Of a stretch of DNA of 64,000 nt, positions 10,780 through 19,260 are shown piece after piece. Below the pieces are notes generated by a model. The model made no database searches, was not told the origin of the DNA, and was given only the letters and a program-made list of their open reading frames with translations. The stretch comes from Bradyrhizobium symbiodeficiens (GTDB lineage: Bacteria > Pseudomonadota > Alphaproteobacteria > Rhizobiales > Xanthobacteraceae). The stretch spans positions 4,838,501-4,902,500 of the forward strand of contig NZ_CP029427.2 of the NCBI RefSeq assembly GCF_002266465.3, written 5' to 3'. How positions within the stretch are numbered: position 1 is the first letter of the stretch; each line of letters begins with the position of its first letter. A program made the translations under genes and the position numbers.

Positions 10780-11481
10780 TCACGCGGCCTTTTCCAGATG
10801 CTGGACTAGGCCCGCGAACAGGCCGCGGCCGTCGGTGCAACCCATGATGTCTTCGACATGGTTTTCCGGATGCGGCATCATGCCGAGCACGTTGCCTCCG
10901 TCGTTGACGATGCCGGCGATCGAATGCGCTGCGCCGTTGATGTTGTGCGCTTCATCCACCACGCCGTCGGCGGAGCAATAGCGATAAAGCACCCGCCCCT
11001 CGCCTTCGAGCCGCTTGATGGTCTCTTCATCCGCCTCGTAATTTCCCTCGCCATGGGCGACCGGCACCCGGATCACCTGGCCGGCATTGTAGCCGCGGGT
11101 GAACGGCGTGTCGGAGCGCTCGACGCGCAGATGCACGTCGTGGCAGATGAACTTCAGCCGTGCATTGCGCATCAGGACGCCGGGCAAGAGGCCGGACTCG
11201 CAGAGGATCTGAAAACCGTTGCAGACGCCGAGCACGAGGCCGCCCTTGGACGCGTAGTCGCGCACCGCGTCCATCACCGGCGCGCGTGCCGCGATGGCGC
11301 CGCAGCGCAAATAGTCGCCGTAGGAGAAGCCGCCCGGTACCACCACGAGATCGGTCCCAGCAGGCAGCGCCGTCTCGGCGTGCCAGACCATCGCCGGCTC
11401 GCTCCCGGAGATCAGCCTCAGCGCACGCGCCATGTCGCGCTCGCGGTTGATTCCGGGAAAGACGAGGATGGCGGCTTTCAT
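10780..11481 (-). CDS. purQ: Phosphoribosylformylglycinamidine synthase subunit PurQ
   Basis: The 233-aa class I glutamine amidotransferase supplies ammonia to PurL. The nucleophile cysteine lies in GGLVLGVCNGFQILCE, the oxyanion region is PGGFSYGDYLRCGA, and the catalytic histidine and glutamate are in MMPHPENHVE near the C terminus. The ATG at 11481 gives the canonical MKAAILVFPGINRERD start; the frame continues upstream to 11673 without family resemblance. CorA diverges from it. Confidence 0.97.
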   Translation of the reverse strand: MKAAILVFPGINRERDMARALRLISGSEPAMVWHAETALPAGTDLVVVPGGFSYGDYLRCGAIAARAPVMDAVRDYASKGGLVLGVCNGFQILCESGLLPGVLMRNARLKFICHDVHLRVERSDTPFTRGYNAGQVIRVPVAHGEGNYEADEETIKRLEGEGRVLYRYCSADGVVDEAHNINGAAHSIAGIVNDGGNVLGMMPHPENHVEDIMGCTDGRGLFAGLVQHLEKAA

Positions 11482-11648
11482 GGCAGAGGTTCCGACGGTG
11501 ACGGGAATCGGGCTGGCCAAAGGGCCAATTCGCAAGGAGACATAGCTATTTGACGGGGATTTTACCAGTGCTAGCCTCGCCGGACGGCCTTGTACACAGG
11601 CCATAGCCGAGGCACTTTTGCCCGACGAACTTGCCCGGGATTGAAGCC

Positions 11649-12665
11649 ATGAACGTCCCGTCGCTCCCCACATCCCCCTCCGAGCCGGTGTCCACCGAGG
11701 GCGTCGTCGCCGCTGGCGCCTATGTCGATGGCCGCCGTATCGCCAATATTGCCATCAGCGAGGCCTCGAGCTGGCGGGCGAAGCCCGGCCACGTGGTCTG
11801 GATCGGCCTGCACGAGCCCGACATGGCGCTGCTCGGCGCGGTGCAGAAGCAATTCGACCTGCACGAACTCGCGATCGAGGACGCCAACCACGCCCATCAG
11901 CGACCCAAGATCGAGCAATATGGCGAAGCCCTGTTCATCGTGGCGCGGACGGCGCAGCTGGTCGAGGGCCGCATCGTCTTCGGCGAGACCCACATCTTCG
12001 TCGGCGAAGGTTATCTGGTCTCGGTGCGCCACGGCGCCTCGACGTCCTACACGCCCGTGCGCGAACGCTGCGAAAGCTGCCCGCGGGCCCTCGCCCGCGG
12101 CGAGGATTACATCCTCTATGCGATCCTCGATTTCATCGTCGACAATTACTCGCCCGTCCTCGAGAGCATTCACGACGAGGTGGAGGGCATCGAGGACGAC
12201 GTGCTGTCCAAGCCGATCAGCAAGACGCAGATCGAGCGGCTCTACATGCTGCGCCGCGACCTGCTGCGGCTGCGCAACGCGATCGGGCCGCTGGTGGAGG
12301 TCTGCCGCCGGCTGGAGCATGACGAACTGTCGATGGTCCGGCAGGCCATGCAGCCACTGTTCCGCGACGTTACCGACCACGTCCGCAACATCCAGGAGCG
12401 CATCGATTCCATGCGCGAGGTGCTGGCCTTCGCCTTCGAGGCCAGCCTGCTGGTCGGTCAGGCGCAGGAGACGGCGGTGTCCAAGAAGCTCGCCTCGTGG
12501 CTTGCGATCATCGCGATCCCGACCGCACTGGCCGGCATCTACGGCATGAATTTCAAGCACATGCCGGAGCTGGAATGGGACTACGGCTATTACATGCTGC
12601 TCGGCGTGATGCTGACGGCGTGCACCGCGCTGTACTGGCGTTTTCGCAGCGTCGGCTGGCTGTGA
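11649..12665 (+). CDS. corA: CorA family magnesium/divalent cation transporter
   Basis: The 338-aa protein has a long cytoplasmic N-terminal part with acidic and helical stretches and two C-terminal membrane helices. The GMNF pore signature is present in YGMNFKHMPELEWDYGYYM, with the expected short loop after it. CorA channels form pentamers that import Mg2+ and sometimes Co2+ or Ni2+. The ATG at 11649 is used; TTG at 11631 would add six residues. It lies on the plus strand between purQ and purS and ends 10 nt before the purS stop. Confidence 0.92.
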   Translation: MNVPSLPTSPSEPVSTEGVVAAGAYVDGRRIANIAISEASSWRAKPGHVVWIGLHEPDMALLGAVQKQFDLHELAIEDANHAHQRPKIEQYGEALFIVARTAQLVEGRIVFGETHIFVGEGYLVSVRHGASTSYTPVRERCESCPRALARGEDYILYAILDFIVDNYSPVLESIHDEVEGIEDDVLSKPISKTQIERLYMLRRDLLRLRNAIGPLVEVCRRLEHDELSMVRQAMQPLFRDVTDHVRNIQERIDSMREVLAFAFEASLLVGQAQETAVSKKLASWLAIIAIPTALAGIYGMNFKHMPELEWDYGYYMLLGVMLTACTALYWRFRSVGWL

Positions 12666-12675
12666 GCCATCCCGT

Positions 12676-12918
12676 TCACCCGATCAGCTCGACCCGATAG
12701 TTCTCGATCACGGTGTTCGCCAGCAGCTTGTCGGCGGCGTCCTTCAACGCCGCCTCCGCCTTGGCCTTGTCCGCGCCGGCAAGCTCGATGTCGAACACCT
12801 TGCCCTGGCGGACGCTGGCGACGCCGTCGACGCCGAGCGACTTCAGCGCGCCTTCGATGGCCTTTCCTTGCGGATCGAGGATGCCCGTCTTCAAGGTAAC
12901 GGTGACACGTGCCTTCAC
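12676..12918 (-). CDS. purS: Phosphoribosylformylglycinamidine synthase subunit PurS
   Basis: The 80-aa PurS bridges PurL and PurQ. It begins KARVTVTLKTGILDPQGKAI and contains SVRQGKVFDIEL, both family hallmarks. The start is GTG at 12918, preceded by AAGGGGA; reading back to 13089 would overlap purC in another frame. It lies 14 nt after purC on the same strand, so purC-purS are cotranscribed. Confidence 0.95.
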   Translation of the reverse strand: MKARVTVTLKTGILDPQGKAIEGALKSLGVDGVASVRQGKVFDIELAGADKAKAEAALKDAADKLLANTVIENYRVELIG

Positions 12919-12932
12919 GTCCAAATCCCCTT

Positions 12933-13700
12933 CTAGCTCTTCACCAGCACCGGGCCGGAACCCTGCGGACGCTCGTTCTCCATGAGGATGCCGAGGCGCT
13001 TGGCGACTTCGGTATAGGCCTCCAGGAGCCCGCCGAGGTCCCTGCGGAAACGGTCCTTGTCGAGCTTCTCGTTCGACTTGATGTCCCACAGACGGCAGCT
13101 ATCCGGCGAGATCTCGTCGGCGACGATGATGCGCATCATCTCGTTCTCGAACAGGCGGCCGCACTCCATCTTGAAATCGACGAGGCGGATGCCGATGCCG
13201 AGGAAGAGGCCGGTGAGGAAGTCGTTGACACGGATGGCGAGCGCCATGATGTCGTCGATCTCCTGGGGCGTCGCCCAGCCGAAGGCCGTGATGTGTTCTT
13301 CCGACACCATGGGGTCGTTGAGCTGGTCGTTCTTGTAATAGAACTCGATGATCGAACGGGGTAGCTGGGTGCCCTCCTCGATGCCGAGGCGCTGCGACAG
13401 CGAGCCGGCGGCGACGTTCCGCACCACCACTTCCAGCGGCACGATCTCGACCTCGCGAATCAACTGCTCGCGCATGTTGAGTCGGCGGATGAAATGGGTC
13501 GGCACCCCGATATCGTTGAGGTGCTGAAACAGGTACTCCGAGATCCGGTTGTTGAGGACACCCTTGCCCTCGATCACCTGATGCTTTTTCGCATTGAACG
13601 CGGTCGCGTCGTCCTTGAAGTGCTGGATCAGGGTACCGGGCTCCGGGCCTTCATACAGAACCTTTGCCTTGCCTTCATAAATGCGACGCCGACGGCTCAT
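12933..13700 (-). CDS. purC: Phosphoribosylaminoimidazole-succinocarboxamide synthase (SAICAR synthetase)
   Basis: The 255-aa enzyme condenses CAIR with aspartate using ATP. Family motifs are RRRIYEGKAKVLYEG at the N terminus, EIVPLEVVVRNVAAGS in the middle and LVDFKMECGR and EISPDSCRLWD in the C-terminal half. I used ATG at 13700, which gives the usual N terminus; an ATG at 13730 adds ten residues and has GGAG about 12 nt upstream, so the true start is open. It is the first gene of a purC-purS unit. Confidence 0.95.
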   Translation of the reverse strand: MSRRRRIYEGKAKVLYEGPEPGTLIQHFKDDATAFNAKKHQVIEGKGVLNNRISEYLFQHLNDIGVPTHFIRRLNMREQLIREVEIVPLEVVVRNVAAGSLSQRLGIEEGTQLPRSIIEFYYKNDQLNDPMVSEEHITAFGWATPQEIDDIMALAIRVNDFLTGLFLGIGIRLVDFKMECGRLFENEMMRIIVADEISPDSCRLWDIKSNEKLDKDRFRRDLGGLLEAYTEVAKRLGILMENERPQGSGPVLVKS

Positions 13701-14021
13701 GGGGATGTACCGTGTTTTGTTGAAATCCATGTATTTGGTGTGCTCCGGTTACCAGGATTACGACCCACAGCGGAGCTGCCGTGAACGGCTGGGAGCCCGT
13801 CTATGACCCTTGGAAACAGAACGGGAACCAAGCCTTCCGGCAACCTATCCGATTGGCTGACCGAGCACAATCGATCCGGCCGTCCGGCATCAACTTATAC
13901 CATCTTGCCTGCGGCTTAACGGCCCGTTGTTTTGCCGATTCGTGCTATCTATGTAGGCATGCAGTCGGGTCGCCGCAACGGAAGGCTCCCGCGCCATTCA
14001 GCAGGGGATTTGGAACAAGGT

Positions 14022-14345
14022 ATGAGCCAGTTCGACAAGCGCCAGGAAGGTTTTGAGAAGAAGTTCGCCCTCGACGAGGAGCAGAAATTCAAGGCGGAGG
14101 CCCGCCGCAACCGGCTGCTCGGGCTGTGGGCGGCCGAAAAGCTGGGCATGTCAGGTGACGCCGCCACCGCCTACGCCAAGGAAGTGGTCGCTAGCGATTT
14201 CGAGGAGGCCGGCGATGCCGACGTCCTGCGCAAGATCACGGCCGATTTCACCGCCAAGAACGTCGCCGTCACCGAGCAGGCGATTCGCGCCAAGATGAGC
14301 GAACTGCTCGCGGTCGCGGCCGCCGAGGTGAAGGCGGGCAAGTGA
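14022..14345 (+). CDS. DUF1476 protein, F1-ATPase inhibitor (zeta subunit) family
   Basis: The 107-aa protein is the alphaproteobacterial zeta subunit family (DUF1476), whose Paracoccus member inhibits ATP hydrolysis by F1. The opening MSQFDKRQEGFEKKFALDEE and the RNRLLGLWAAEKLG helix are diagnostic. The ATG at 14022 is preceded by a weak AAGG. The gene stands alone, transcribed away from purC, with about 300 nt between them; this gap shows no gene and only weak promoter-like AT-rich sequence near 13930-13965. It converges on cynS. Confidence 0.92.
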   Translation: MSQFDKRQEGFEKKFALDEEQKFKAEARRNRLLGLWAAEKLGMSGDAATAYAKEVVASDFEEAGDADVLRKITADFTAKNVAVTEQAIRAKMSELLAVAAAEVKAGK

Positions 14346-14359
14346 CTTGAGCGAATAGA

Positions 14360-14412
14360 GAGTGGCGAATCGCGAATGGGCGTCCCCATTCGCTACTCGC
14401 GATCGCCACTCG
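14360..14412. repeat. Nested palindrome between zeta-subunit gene and cynS
   Basis: An inner perfect stem GCGAATGGG/CCCATTCGC with a 4-nt loop (14372-14393) is flanked by outer arms GAGTGGCGA/TCGCCACTC (14360-14368 and 14403-14411). It fills the gap between converging genes and is a probable bidirectional transcription stop. Confidence 0.65.
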
Positions 14413-14418
14413 CCTCGT

Positions 14419-14901
14419 TCACTCCTCCTTGAAGCCGTATTCCGGCACGTTGCCGCTGGCGCCGTAATATTTGTACGGCAGGAATTTGCCGCTCATGGTG
14501 AACTTGACGCGGTCGCCCTTGGGATTGGGCAGGCGCTCCATCACCATGTCGAAATCGATCGCCGACATGATGCCGTCGCCGTACTCCTCCTCGATCAAGG
14601 CCTTCCAGGCCGGACCATTCACCATCACCAGTTCGTAGAAGCGATAGATCAGGGGATCGGTCGGCGGCATCGGCATGCCGCGCATCGGTGTCTCGTTGAG
14701 CATGGCAACTTCGGACTTCGACAGGCCGAACAGCTCGCCCGCATTGGCGGCCTGCGGCTTCGTCAATTTCATCTGACCGAGGATGGCGCCTGTTATCAGC
14801 ACCTCCGAATAGCCGCCGATCTTCTCGCAGATATACTTCCAGCTCCATCCCTTCTCGCGCTTGATGTCGAGCAGCTTTTCGGTGAGGTCTTCGCGTTTCA
14901 T
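14419..14901 (-). CDS. cynS: Cyanate hydratase (cyanase)
   Basis: The 160-aa cyanase converts cyanate and bicarbonate to ammonia and CO2. The catalytic Arg87, Glu90 and Ser113 are present in IYRFYELV and GDGIMSAIDF with the same spacing (3 and 23 residues) as Arg96, Glu99 and Ser122 of the E. coli enzyme. The N-terminal helical domain and C-terminal dimer segment FLPYKYYGASG are complete. AGGAGA precedes the ATG at 14901 by 7 nt. It is the last gene of the ABC-transporter operon, 16 nt after the ATPase gene, which supports cyanate or a cyanate-yielding compound as the transported substrate. Confidence 0.96.
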   Translation of the reverse strand: MKREDLTEKLLDIKREKGWSWKYICEKIGGYSEVLITGAILGQMKLTKPQAANAGELFGLSKSEVAMLNETPMRGMPMPPTDPLIYRFYELVMVNGPAWKALIEEEYGDGIMSAIDFDMVMERLPNPKGDRVKFTMSGKFLPYKYYGASGNVPEYGFKEE

Positions 14902-14917
14902 GTTGGGGTCTCCTTGG

Positions 14918-15841
14918 TCAGGCACTTAATCCGGGATTTGTCCCGGGCATCCACGTTTGCCGTGGCTCATCGCTGCCAGCCGCGATCGTGAGCCCTGGCT
15001 TGCCGATCTGCACCAGCGGCACGTTGCGCGGATCGTGATCGGTCTTTTCGGTCGTGAAGGTCTTGCTGCGCATCACCAGGAAATCGATGATGTGGTTGCG
15101 CAGCGCGTAATAAAGCGGATGGCGGTGCAAATCGGTGCGGCCGCGATCCCTCGGCAGCGGGTTCTCGACAACCTCCGCCAGCACGGCGCCGGGCCCATTG
15201 GTCATCAGGAAGATCTTGTCGGCAAGGTAAATCGCTTCATCCACGTCATGCGTGATCATGAAGGCGGTCTGGCCGGTCTCGAGGCAGATGCGCCGTACCT
15301 CGTCCTGGAGCGTGCCGCGGGTAAGCGCGTCGAGCGCCGAGAACGGCTCGTCCATCAGCATGATCTTCGGCGTGATCGACAAGGCTCGCGCGATGCCGAC
15401 ACGCTGCTTCATGCCGCCGGACAGCTCTGACGGCCGTTTGTGCTCGGAACCGGAGAGACCGACCAGATCGATGAAGGTCTGCGCATGCGCCTTCACCTTG
15501 GCGCGGTCCCAGCTGCGCCATTTCGAGCTCACGGCATAGGCGACGTTGCCGAGCACGGTGCGCCAGGGCAGCAGCGCGTGGCTCTGGAAGATGACGGCAC
15601 GGTCGAGGCTGGTGCCCGAAATCGCCTGACCGTCGACGATGACGGCGCCCTCGCTCGGCGCATCGAGGCCGGCGAGGATGTTGAGCACAGTGGTCTTGCC
15701 GCAGCCGGAATGCCCGATCACGCAGGCGAACTCGCCGCGCGCCATCGAGAGCCACAGGTTCTCGAAGATGGTGGTCGTGGCGCCGCTAGCGCCCGGATAG
15801 CGCTTTGCGATGGCTTCGATGGAGATGAATTTGTCGGTCAT
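14918..15841 (-). CDS. ABC transporter ATP-binding protein, nitrate/sulfonate/cyanate type
   Basis: The 307-aa ATPase has Walker A GHSGCGKTT, the Q-loop region FQSHALLPWRTV, signature LSGGMKQRVGIARAL and Walker B MLMDEPFSALD, followed by the H-loop THDVDEA. Its sequence type is that of NrtD/SsuB/TauB importers. The C-terminal tail of about 60 residues after the ATPase core is longer than the minimum and is Pro/Gly rich. It lies 4 nt after the permease gene. Substrate is inferred from cynS. Confidence 0.9.
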   Translation of the reverse strand: MTDKFISIEAIAKRYPGASGATTTIFENLWLSMARGEFACVIGHSGCGKTTVLNILAGLDAPSEGAVIVDGQAISGTSLDRAVIFQSHALLPWRTVLGNVAYAVSSKWRSWDRAKVKAHAQTFIDLVGLSGSEHKRPSELSGGMKQRVGIARALSITPKIMLMDEPFSALDALTRGTLQDEVRRICLETGQTAFMITHDVDEAIYLADKIFLMTNGPGAVLAEVVENPLPRDRGRTDLHRHPLYYALRNHIIDFLVMRSKTFTTEKTDHDPRNVPLVQIGKPGLTIAAGSDEPRQTWMPGTNPGLSA

Positions 15842-15845
15842 GCCC

Positions 15846-16685
15846 CTACTCCGGAAACGTGACCATGCGCGTGAAGCGCGCCAGTATCTGGTCGAGCAGC
15901 ATGCCGACGACCCCGATCAGCAGGATCGCAATGATGACGTTGGTGATCGAGAGGTTATTCCACTCATTCCAGACGAAATAGCCGATGCCGGTGCCGCCGA
16001 CGAGCATCTCGGCGGCGACGATCACGAGCCAGGCGATACCGATGGAGATGCGCATGCCGGTCAGGATCGTCGGCGCCGCCGCGGGGAGGATTACGGTGAA
16101 GGCGCGCCTGACGGTGCCGACCTCGAGCGTGCGCGCGACGTTGATCCATTCCTTGCGCACGCTGGCGACGCCGAACACGGTGTTGAGCAGCATCGGCCAG
16201 ATCGAGCAGATGAAGATGACGAAGATCGCCGAGATCGAGGAATCCTTGATGGTGTAGAGCGCGAGCGGCATCCAGGCCAGCGGCGAGATCGGCTTCAGCA
16301 CCTGGATGAAGGGATCCAGCGCCTTGCTGAGCAGCGGCGACATGCCGATCATGAAGCCGAGCGGGATGGCGACAAGCACTGCCAGCAGATAGCCGAGCCC
16401 GACTCGCGCGATCGAATAGCCGAGCTGGATGCCGAGCCCCTTGTCGTTCGGCCCGTTGTCGTAGAACGGCCTTCTCAAATGCTCCCAGAGCTTGGCGCCG
16501 ACGTCGAGCGGCCCGGGCATCGCCGATTTGCCCTGCGTCGCCGTCAGGCCCATCAGCTTGGCGTATTCGGGGCTCATCGTCGTCGTGGCGCCGGTCGAGC
16601 GCGTGGCCAGATGCCAGACGCCAAGGAGCGCGGCGAGCAGCACGATGGAGACGAGGCCGGCACGGAGACGGAGGGAGGATGTCAT
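15846..16685 (-). CDS. ABC transporter permease, nitrate/sulfonate/cyanate type
   Basis: The 279-aa protein has about six membrane segments and the permease EAA-like loop in VRKEWINVARTLEVGTVRRAF, followed by ILPAAAPTILTGMRISIGIAWL. This is the NrtB/SsuC family. The ATG at 16685 gives the hydrophobic N terminus MTSSLRLRAGLVSIVLL; the frame upstream to 16868 runs through the palindromic repeat and is not coding. It is followed directly by the ATPase gene. Confidence 0.88.
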   Translation of the reverse strand: MTSSLRLRAGLVSIVLLAALLGVWHLATRSTGATTTMSPEYAKLMGLTATQGKSAMPGPLDVGAKLWEHLRRPFYDNGPNDKGLGIQLGYSIARVGLGYLLAVLVAIPLGFMIGMSPLLSKALDPFIQVLKPISPLAWMPLALYTIKDSSISAIFVIFICSIWPMLLNTVFGVASVRKEWINVARTLEVGTVRRAFTVILPAAAPTILTGMRISIGIAWLVIVAAEMLVGGTGIGYFVWNEWNNLSITNVIIAILLIGVVGMLLDQILARFTRMVTFPE

Positions 16686-16703
16686 CGAGCATATCCCCGG
16701 TGT

Positions 16704-16820
16704 CGTGTCCCGGGCGCGGCGCAGCGCGAAGCGATGCGACGCAGAACCGGGACCCATGCGGCACAACTGGGTCCCGGCTCTGCGATGCACCACTGCGTGC
16801 TGCATCGCGTCCGGGACACG
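16704..16820. repeat. Nested palindromic element inside the cyanate operon
   Basis: Outer arms GTGTCCCGG (16705-16713) and CCGGGACAC (16811-16819) enclose an inner stem of about 15 bp around GCAGAACCGGGACCCA (16741-16756) and TGGGTCCCGGCTCTGC (16768-16783). It lies between the substrate-binding-protein stop and the permease start, inside an operon, so it may modulate relative expression of the binding protein and the membrane components rather than end transcription. Confidence 0.7.
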
Positions 16821-16833
16821 AGAGAACTCGTCA

Positions 16834-18210
16834 TTACGACGCCTTCCTGATCTTGAAGCTCGCCACATAATCCTCAGGCTTGGCCGGATCGAAATTCTTG
16901 CCCATCACCGAGAATGACTTGTACGCGCTCGCCGGCGGCGAAAGTCCCATCTCGGTCATCAGCTTCTTGGTGTCGGTCGCCAGATACACCTGTTCGGCGA
17001 CCGCCTTGTAGTCGACGTCGCCCTTGATCTGTCCCCACCGCTTCATCTGCGTCAGCATCCACACCGCGAAGGACTGCCAGGGGAACGGATCGAAATCGAC
17101 GCGCTTGGCGTCGGTCTTCACGCCGCCGAGGCCATCGGCATACGTGCCGGTCAAGACCTGCTCCAGCACCGTGACGGGCGCATTGATGTAATTGGCCGGC
17201 GCGATGGCTTCGGCGATCTGCTTGCGGTTCTCCGCCTTCGACGCATAGGCAGTGGCATCGACGATGGCGCGGGTCAGCGCCGCAAAGCTGTTCGGCGCGC
17301 TCGTGATGAACTCGCGGCTGGCGGCGAAGCTGCAGCAGGGATGACCGTCCCAGATCTCCTTCGACAACAGATGCATGAAGCCCACGCCGTCGTAGATCGC
17401 GCGCTGGCAGATGTTGTCGGGCGCGAGGAAGCCGTCGATGTTGTCGGCGCGCAAATTCGCGACCATCTCCGGCGGCGGCACCGAGCGCAGCTGCACGTCG
17501 GTATCGGGGTCGAGGCCATGCTCGGCGAGATAATAACGCAGCAAATAATTGTGCATGGAATAGTCGAAGGGGATCGCGAATTTCATCCCCTTCCAGTCTT
17601 TCGGATTCCGCTTGTCCTTGTGCTTCATCGCAAGCGTGATGCCCTGCCCGTTGATGTTCTCGATCGCCGGCACCGCGAACGGAATCGGGTTCGAGCCCAG
17701 GCCGAGCGAGATCGCCAGCGGCATCGGTGCCAGCATGTGCGCGGCGTCGTATTCCTTGTTGATGGTCTTGTCGCGAACCACGGCCCAGCCCGCGGTCTTG
17801 ACCACGTCGACGTTGAGACCGTGCTTGGAATAGAAGCCCAGCGGCGCCGCCATGATGATGGGCGTGGCGCAGGTGATCGGAATGAAGCCGACCTTGAGGT
17901 CCTTTTTCTCGGGCGTGCCGGCCTGCGCGAACACCTCGGTCGCGGTCTGGAGCGGAAAGAACTGCGACAGCGCGGCCAGCGCGGTGGACGCCCCGACCGA
18001 CTTCAGAAACGCCCGCCGCGCCACGTCCTGCGGAAACATCGCGCGCATCACGGCAGACGCAACCACGCCCTCGTATCGTTTCTCCTCGCTCTCGACCGGC
18101 TCGCAACGCAGCGCCGCCTGCTCGTGCTCGCGAGCCGAACGGTGCTGGCCGCAAACGCAGCCCGCCCCGAGATTGCGGTCGGCATCAAACGGATCGTCGA
18201 ACGTGGACAT
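16834..18210 (-). CDS. ABC transporter substrate-binding protein (NrtA/CmpA-like) with Cys-containing N-terminal extension and Tat signal
   Basis: The 458-aa protein is an NrtA/CmpA/SsuA-type periplasmic binding protein; family segments are DLKVGFIPITCATPIIMAA and DGFLAPDNICQRAI. A twin-arginine motif RRAFLK lies at residues 65-70, followed by a hydrophobic stretch, so export of a folded protein is likely. Unusually, about 64 residues precede the Tat motif and contain Cys18, Cys20, His23, His29 and Cys36. ATG at 18210 is used; GTG at 18231 would add seven residues. The gene is followed by a nested palindrome and the permease gene. Nitrate, bicarbonate, cyanate and sulfonates are possible ligands; cynS favours cyanate. 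Confidence 0.88.
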   Translation of the reverse strand: MSTFDDPFDADRNLGAGCVCGQHRSAREHEQAALRCEPVESEEKRYEGVVASAVMRAMFPQDVARRAFLKSVGASTALAALSQFFPLQTATEVFAQAGTPEKKDLKVGFIPITCATPIIMAAPLGFYSKHGLNVDVVKTAGWAVVRDKTINKEYDAAHMLAPMPLAISLGLGSNPIPFAVPAIENINGQGITLAMKHKDKRNPKDWKGMKFAIPFDYSMHNYLLRYYLAEHGLDPDTDVQLRSVPPPEMVANLRADNIDGFLAPDNICQRAIYDGVGFMHLLSKEIWDGHPCCSFAASREFITSAPNSFAALTRAIVDATAYASKAENRKQIAEAIAPANYINAPVTVLEQVLTGTYADGLGGVKTDAKRVDFDPFPWQSFAVWMLTQMKRWGQIKGDVDYKAVAEQVYLATDTKKLMTEMGLSPPASAYKSFSVMGKNFDPAKPEDYVASFKIRKAS

Positions 18211-18280
18211 GCTGCTGCGCCCCTTTGTCACACCGTACGGCGGACGCCGTTGTCCGCCGCGTCAGGTCAAAATTCCATCG

Positions 18281-18311
18281 TGGCCCGGCTATGGCTTGCG
18301 CAGCCGGGCCA
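18281..18311. repeat. 10-bp perfect hairpin between sulfurtransferase and binding-protein genes
   Basis: TGGCCCGGCT and AGCCGGGCCA form a perfect 10-bp stem with an 11-nt loop. It lies within the operon, between the sulfurtransferase stop and the binding-protein start. No T-run follows on the minus strand, so it is more likely an mRNA processing or stability element, or a dispersed palindrome, than a terminator. Confidence 0.6.
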
Positions 18312-18328
18312 TTGGAAACATGCAGGTT

Positions 18329-19207
18329 CTATGCCGCCTTGCCTGTTACCTGGGCAGCCACCGGCAACCCCTGCTCGATCGGCAGCGAAGGATCACGCGA
18401 CCATTCGTTCCAGGAGCCGAAATACATCCGCACGTCCTTCACGCCGGCATTCTTCAGCGCCAGGAAGGTGTTCGAGGCCCGCGCGCCCTTGAAGCAGTAG
18501 AGATAGACCGTCGTCGACGGCGAGATGCCGACGGTGGCGCATTCGGCCAGGATCTCGTCCTTGGACTTGAACCGGGGCCCTTCCGCGGTCGGCTTCATCA
18601 TGCGGTACCATTCCAGCCACACCGCGCCGGGGATGCGGCCCTTGCGCGGGCAGAAATCCTTGCCGTAGGGCGACGAGCTGTCGCCGATCCATTCGTCGAC
18701 ATCGCGCACGTCGAGGATGGCGACGCCGGGCTTTCCGACGGCGGCGAGCATGGTCTTCGCGTCGATCAGGATGTCGCCGGCTTCCGGCACGATCGCGAAC
18801 GAGGCCTTCACCGGCGTCGGAACGTCCTTCGTCACCGGGAAGCCCGCGGCCGACCAGGCATCGAAGCCGCCATGCAGCACCTTGATCTTGGGATAGCCGA
18901 GCATGGTGAGGAGGTAGTAGCCGCGGCAGGACTGGCCGAAGCCGGAATTCATCGACTGCTCGTAGATCACCGCCGTCTCCTTGCCGGAGAGACCGGCAGC
19001 GCCAAAGGCGTCGGCGAATTTGGTCTTCAGCTCGCTCATGCCTTCCGGCGTCGAGGTCGCAAGAAACGTGAAGATCTCGTGCACGTTCACGGCGCCCGGC
19101 AGGTGCCCGGCGCCATAGGCGTCGGGATTACGGGTGTCGATCACGACACACGGTTCGCTCTTCAAGAGATCGGCAAGTTCGCTGGCAGAGATCAGAACGT
19201 CCGTCAT
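18329..19207 (-). CDS. Two-domain sulfurtransferase (rhodanese / 3-mercaptopyruvate sulfurtransferase type)
   Basis: The 292-aa protein contains two rhodanese domains (about 1-130 and 145-285). The active-site loop of the second domain is CFKGAR starting at Cys238, and the C-terminal FGSWNEWSRDPSLPIE is typical of the thiosulfate/mercaptopyruvate sulfurtransferases. The enzyme transfers sulfane sulfur to a thiol or cyanide. The loop differs from the textbook CRKG of thiosulfate sulfurtransferases and CGSG of mercaptopyruvate enzymes, so the donor is not certain. ATG at 19207 is used. It lies between an acyl-CoA-dehydrogenase-like gene and the ABC genes on the same strand. Confidence 0.88.
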   Translation of the reverse strand: MTDVLISASELADLLKSEPCVVIDTRNPDAYGAGHLPGAVNVHEIFTFLATSTPEGMSELKTKFADAFGAAGLSGKETAVIYEQSMNSGFGQSCRGYYLLTMLGYPKIKVLHGGFDAWSAAGFPVTKDVPTPVKASFAIVPEAGDILIDAKTMLAAVGKPGVAILDVRDVDEWIGDSSSPYGKDFCPRKGRIPGAVWLEWYRMMKPTAEGPRFKSKDEILAECATVGISPSTTVYLYCFKGARASNTFLALKNAGVKDVRMYFGSWNEWSRDPSLPIEQGLPVAAQVTGKAA

Positions 19208-19260
19208 TGGCAGCCTCTCCGTTGAGGTTAAGTGGTCTTCTGGGGGTGGACTCGTGAAGC

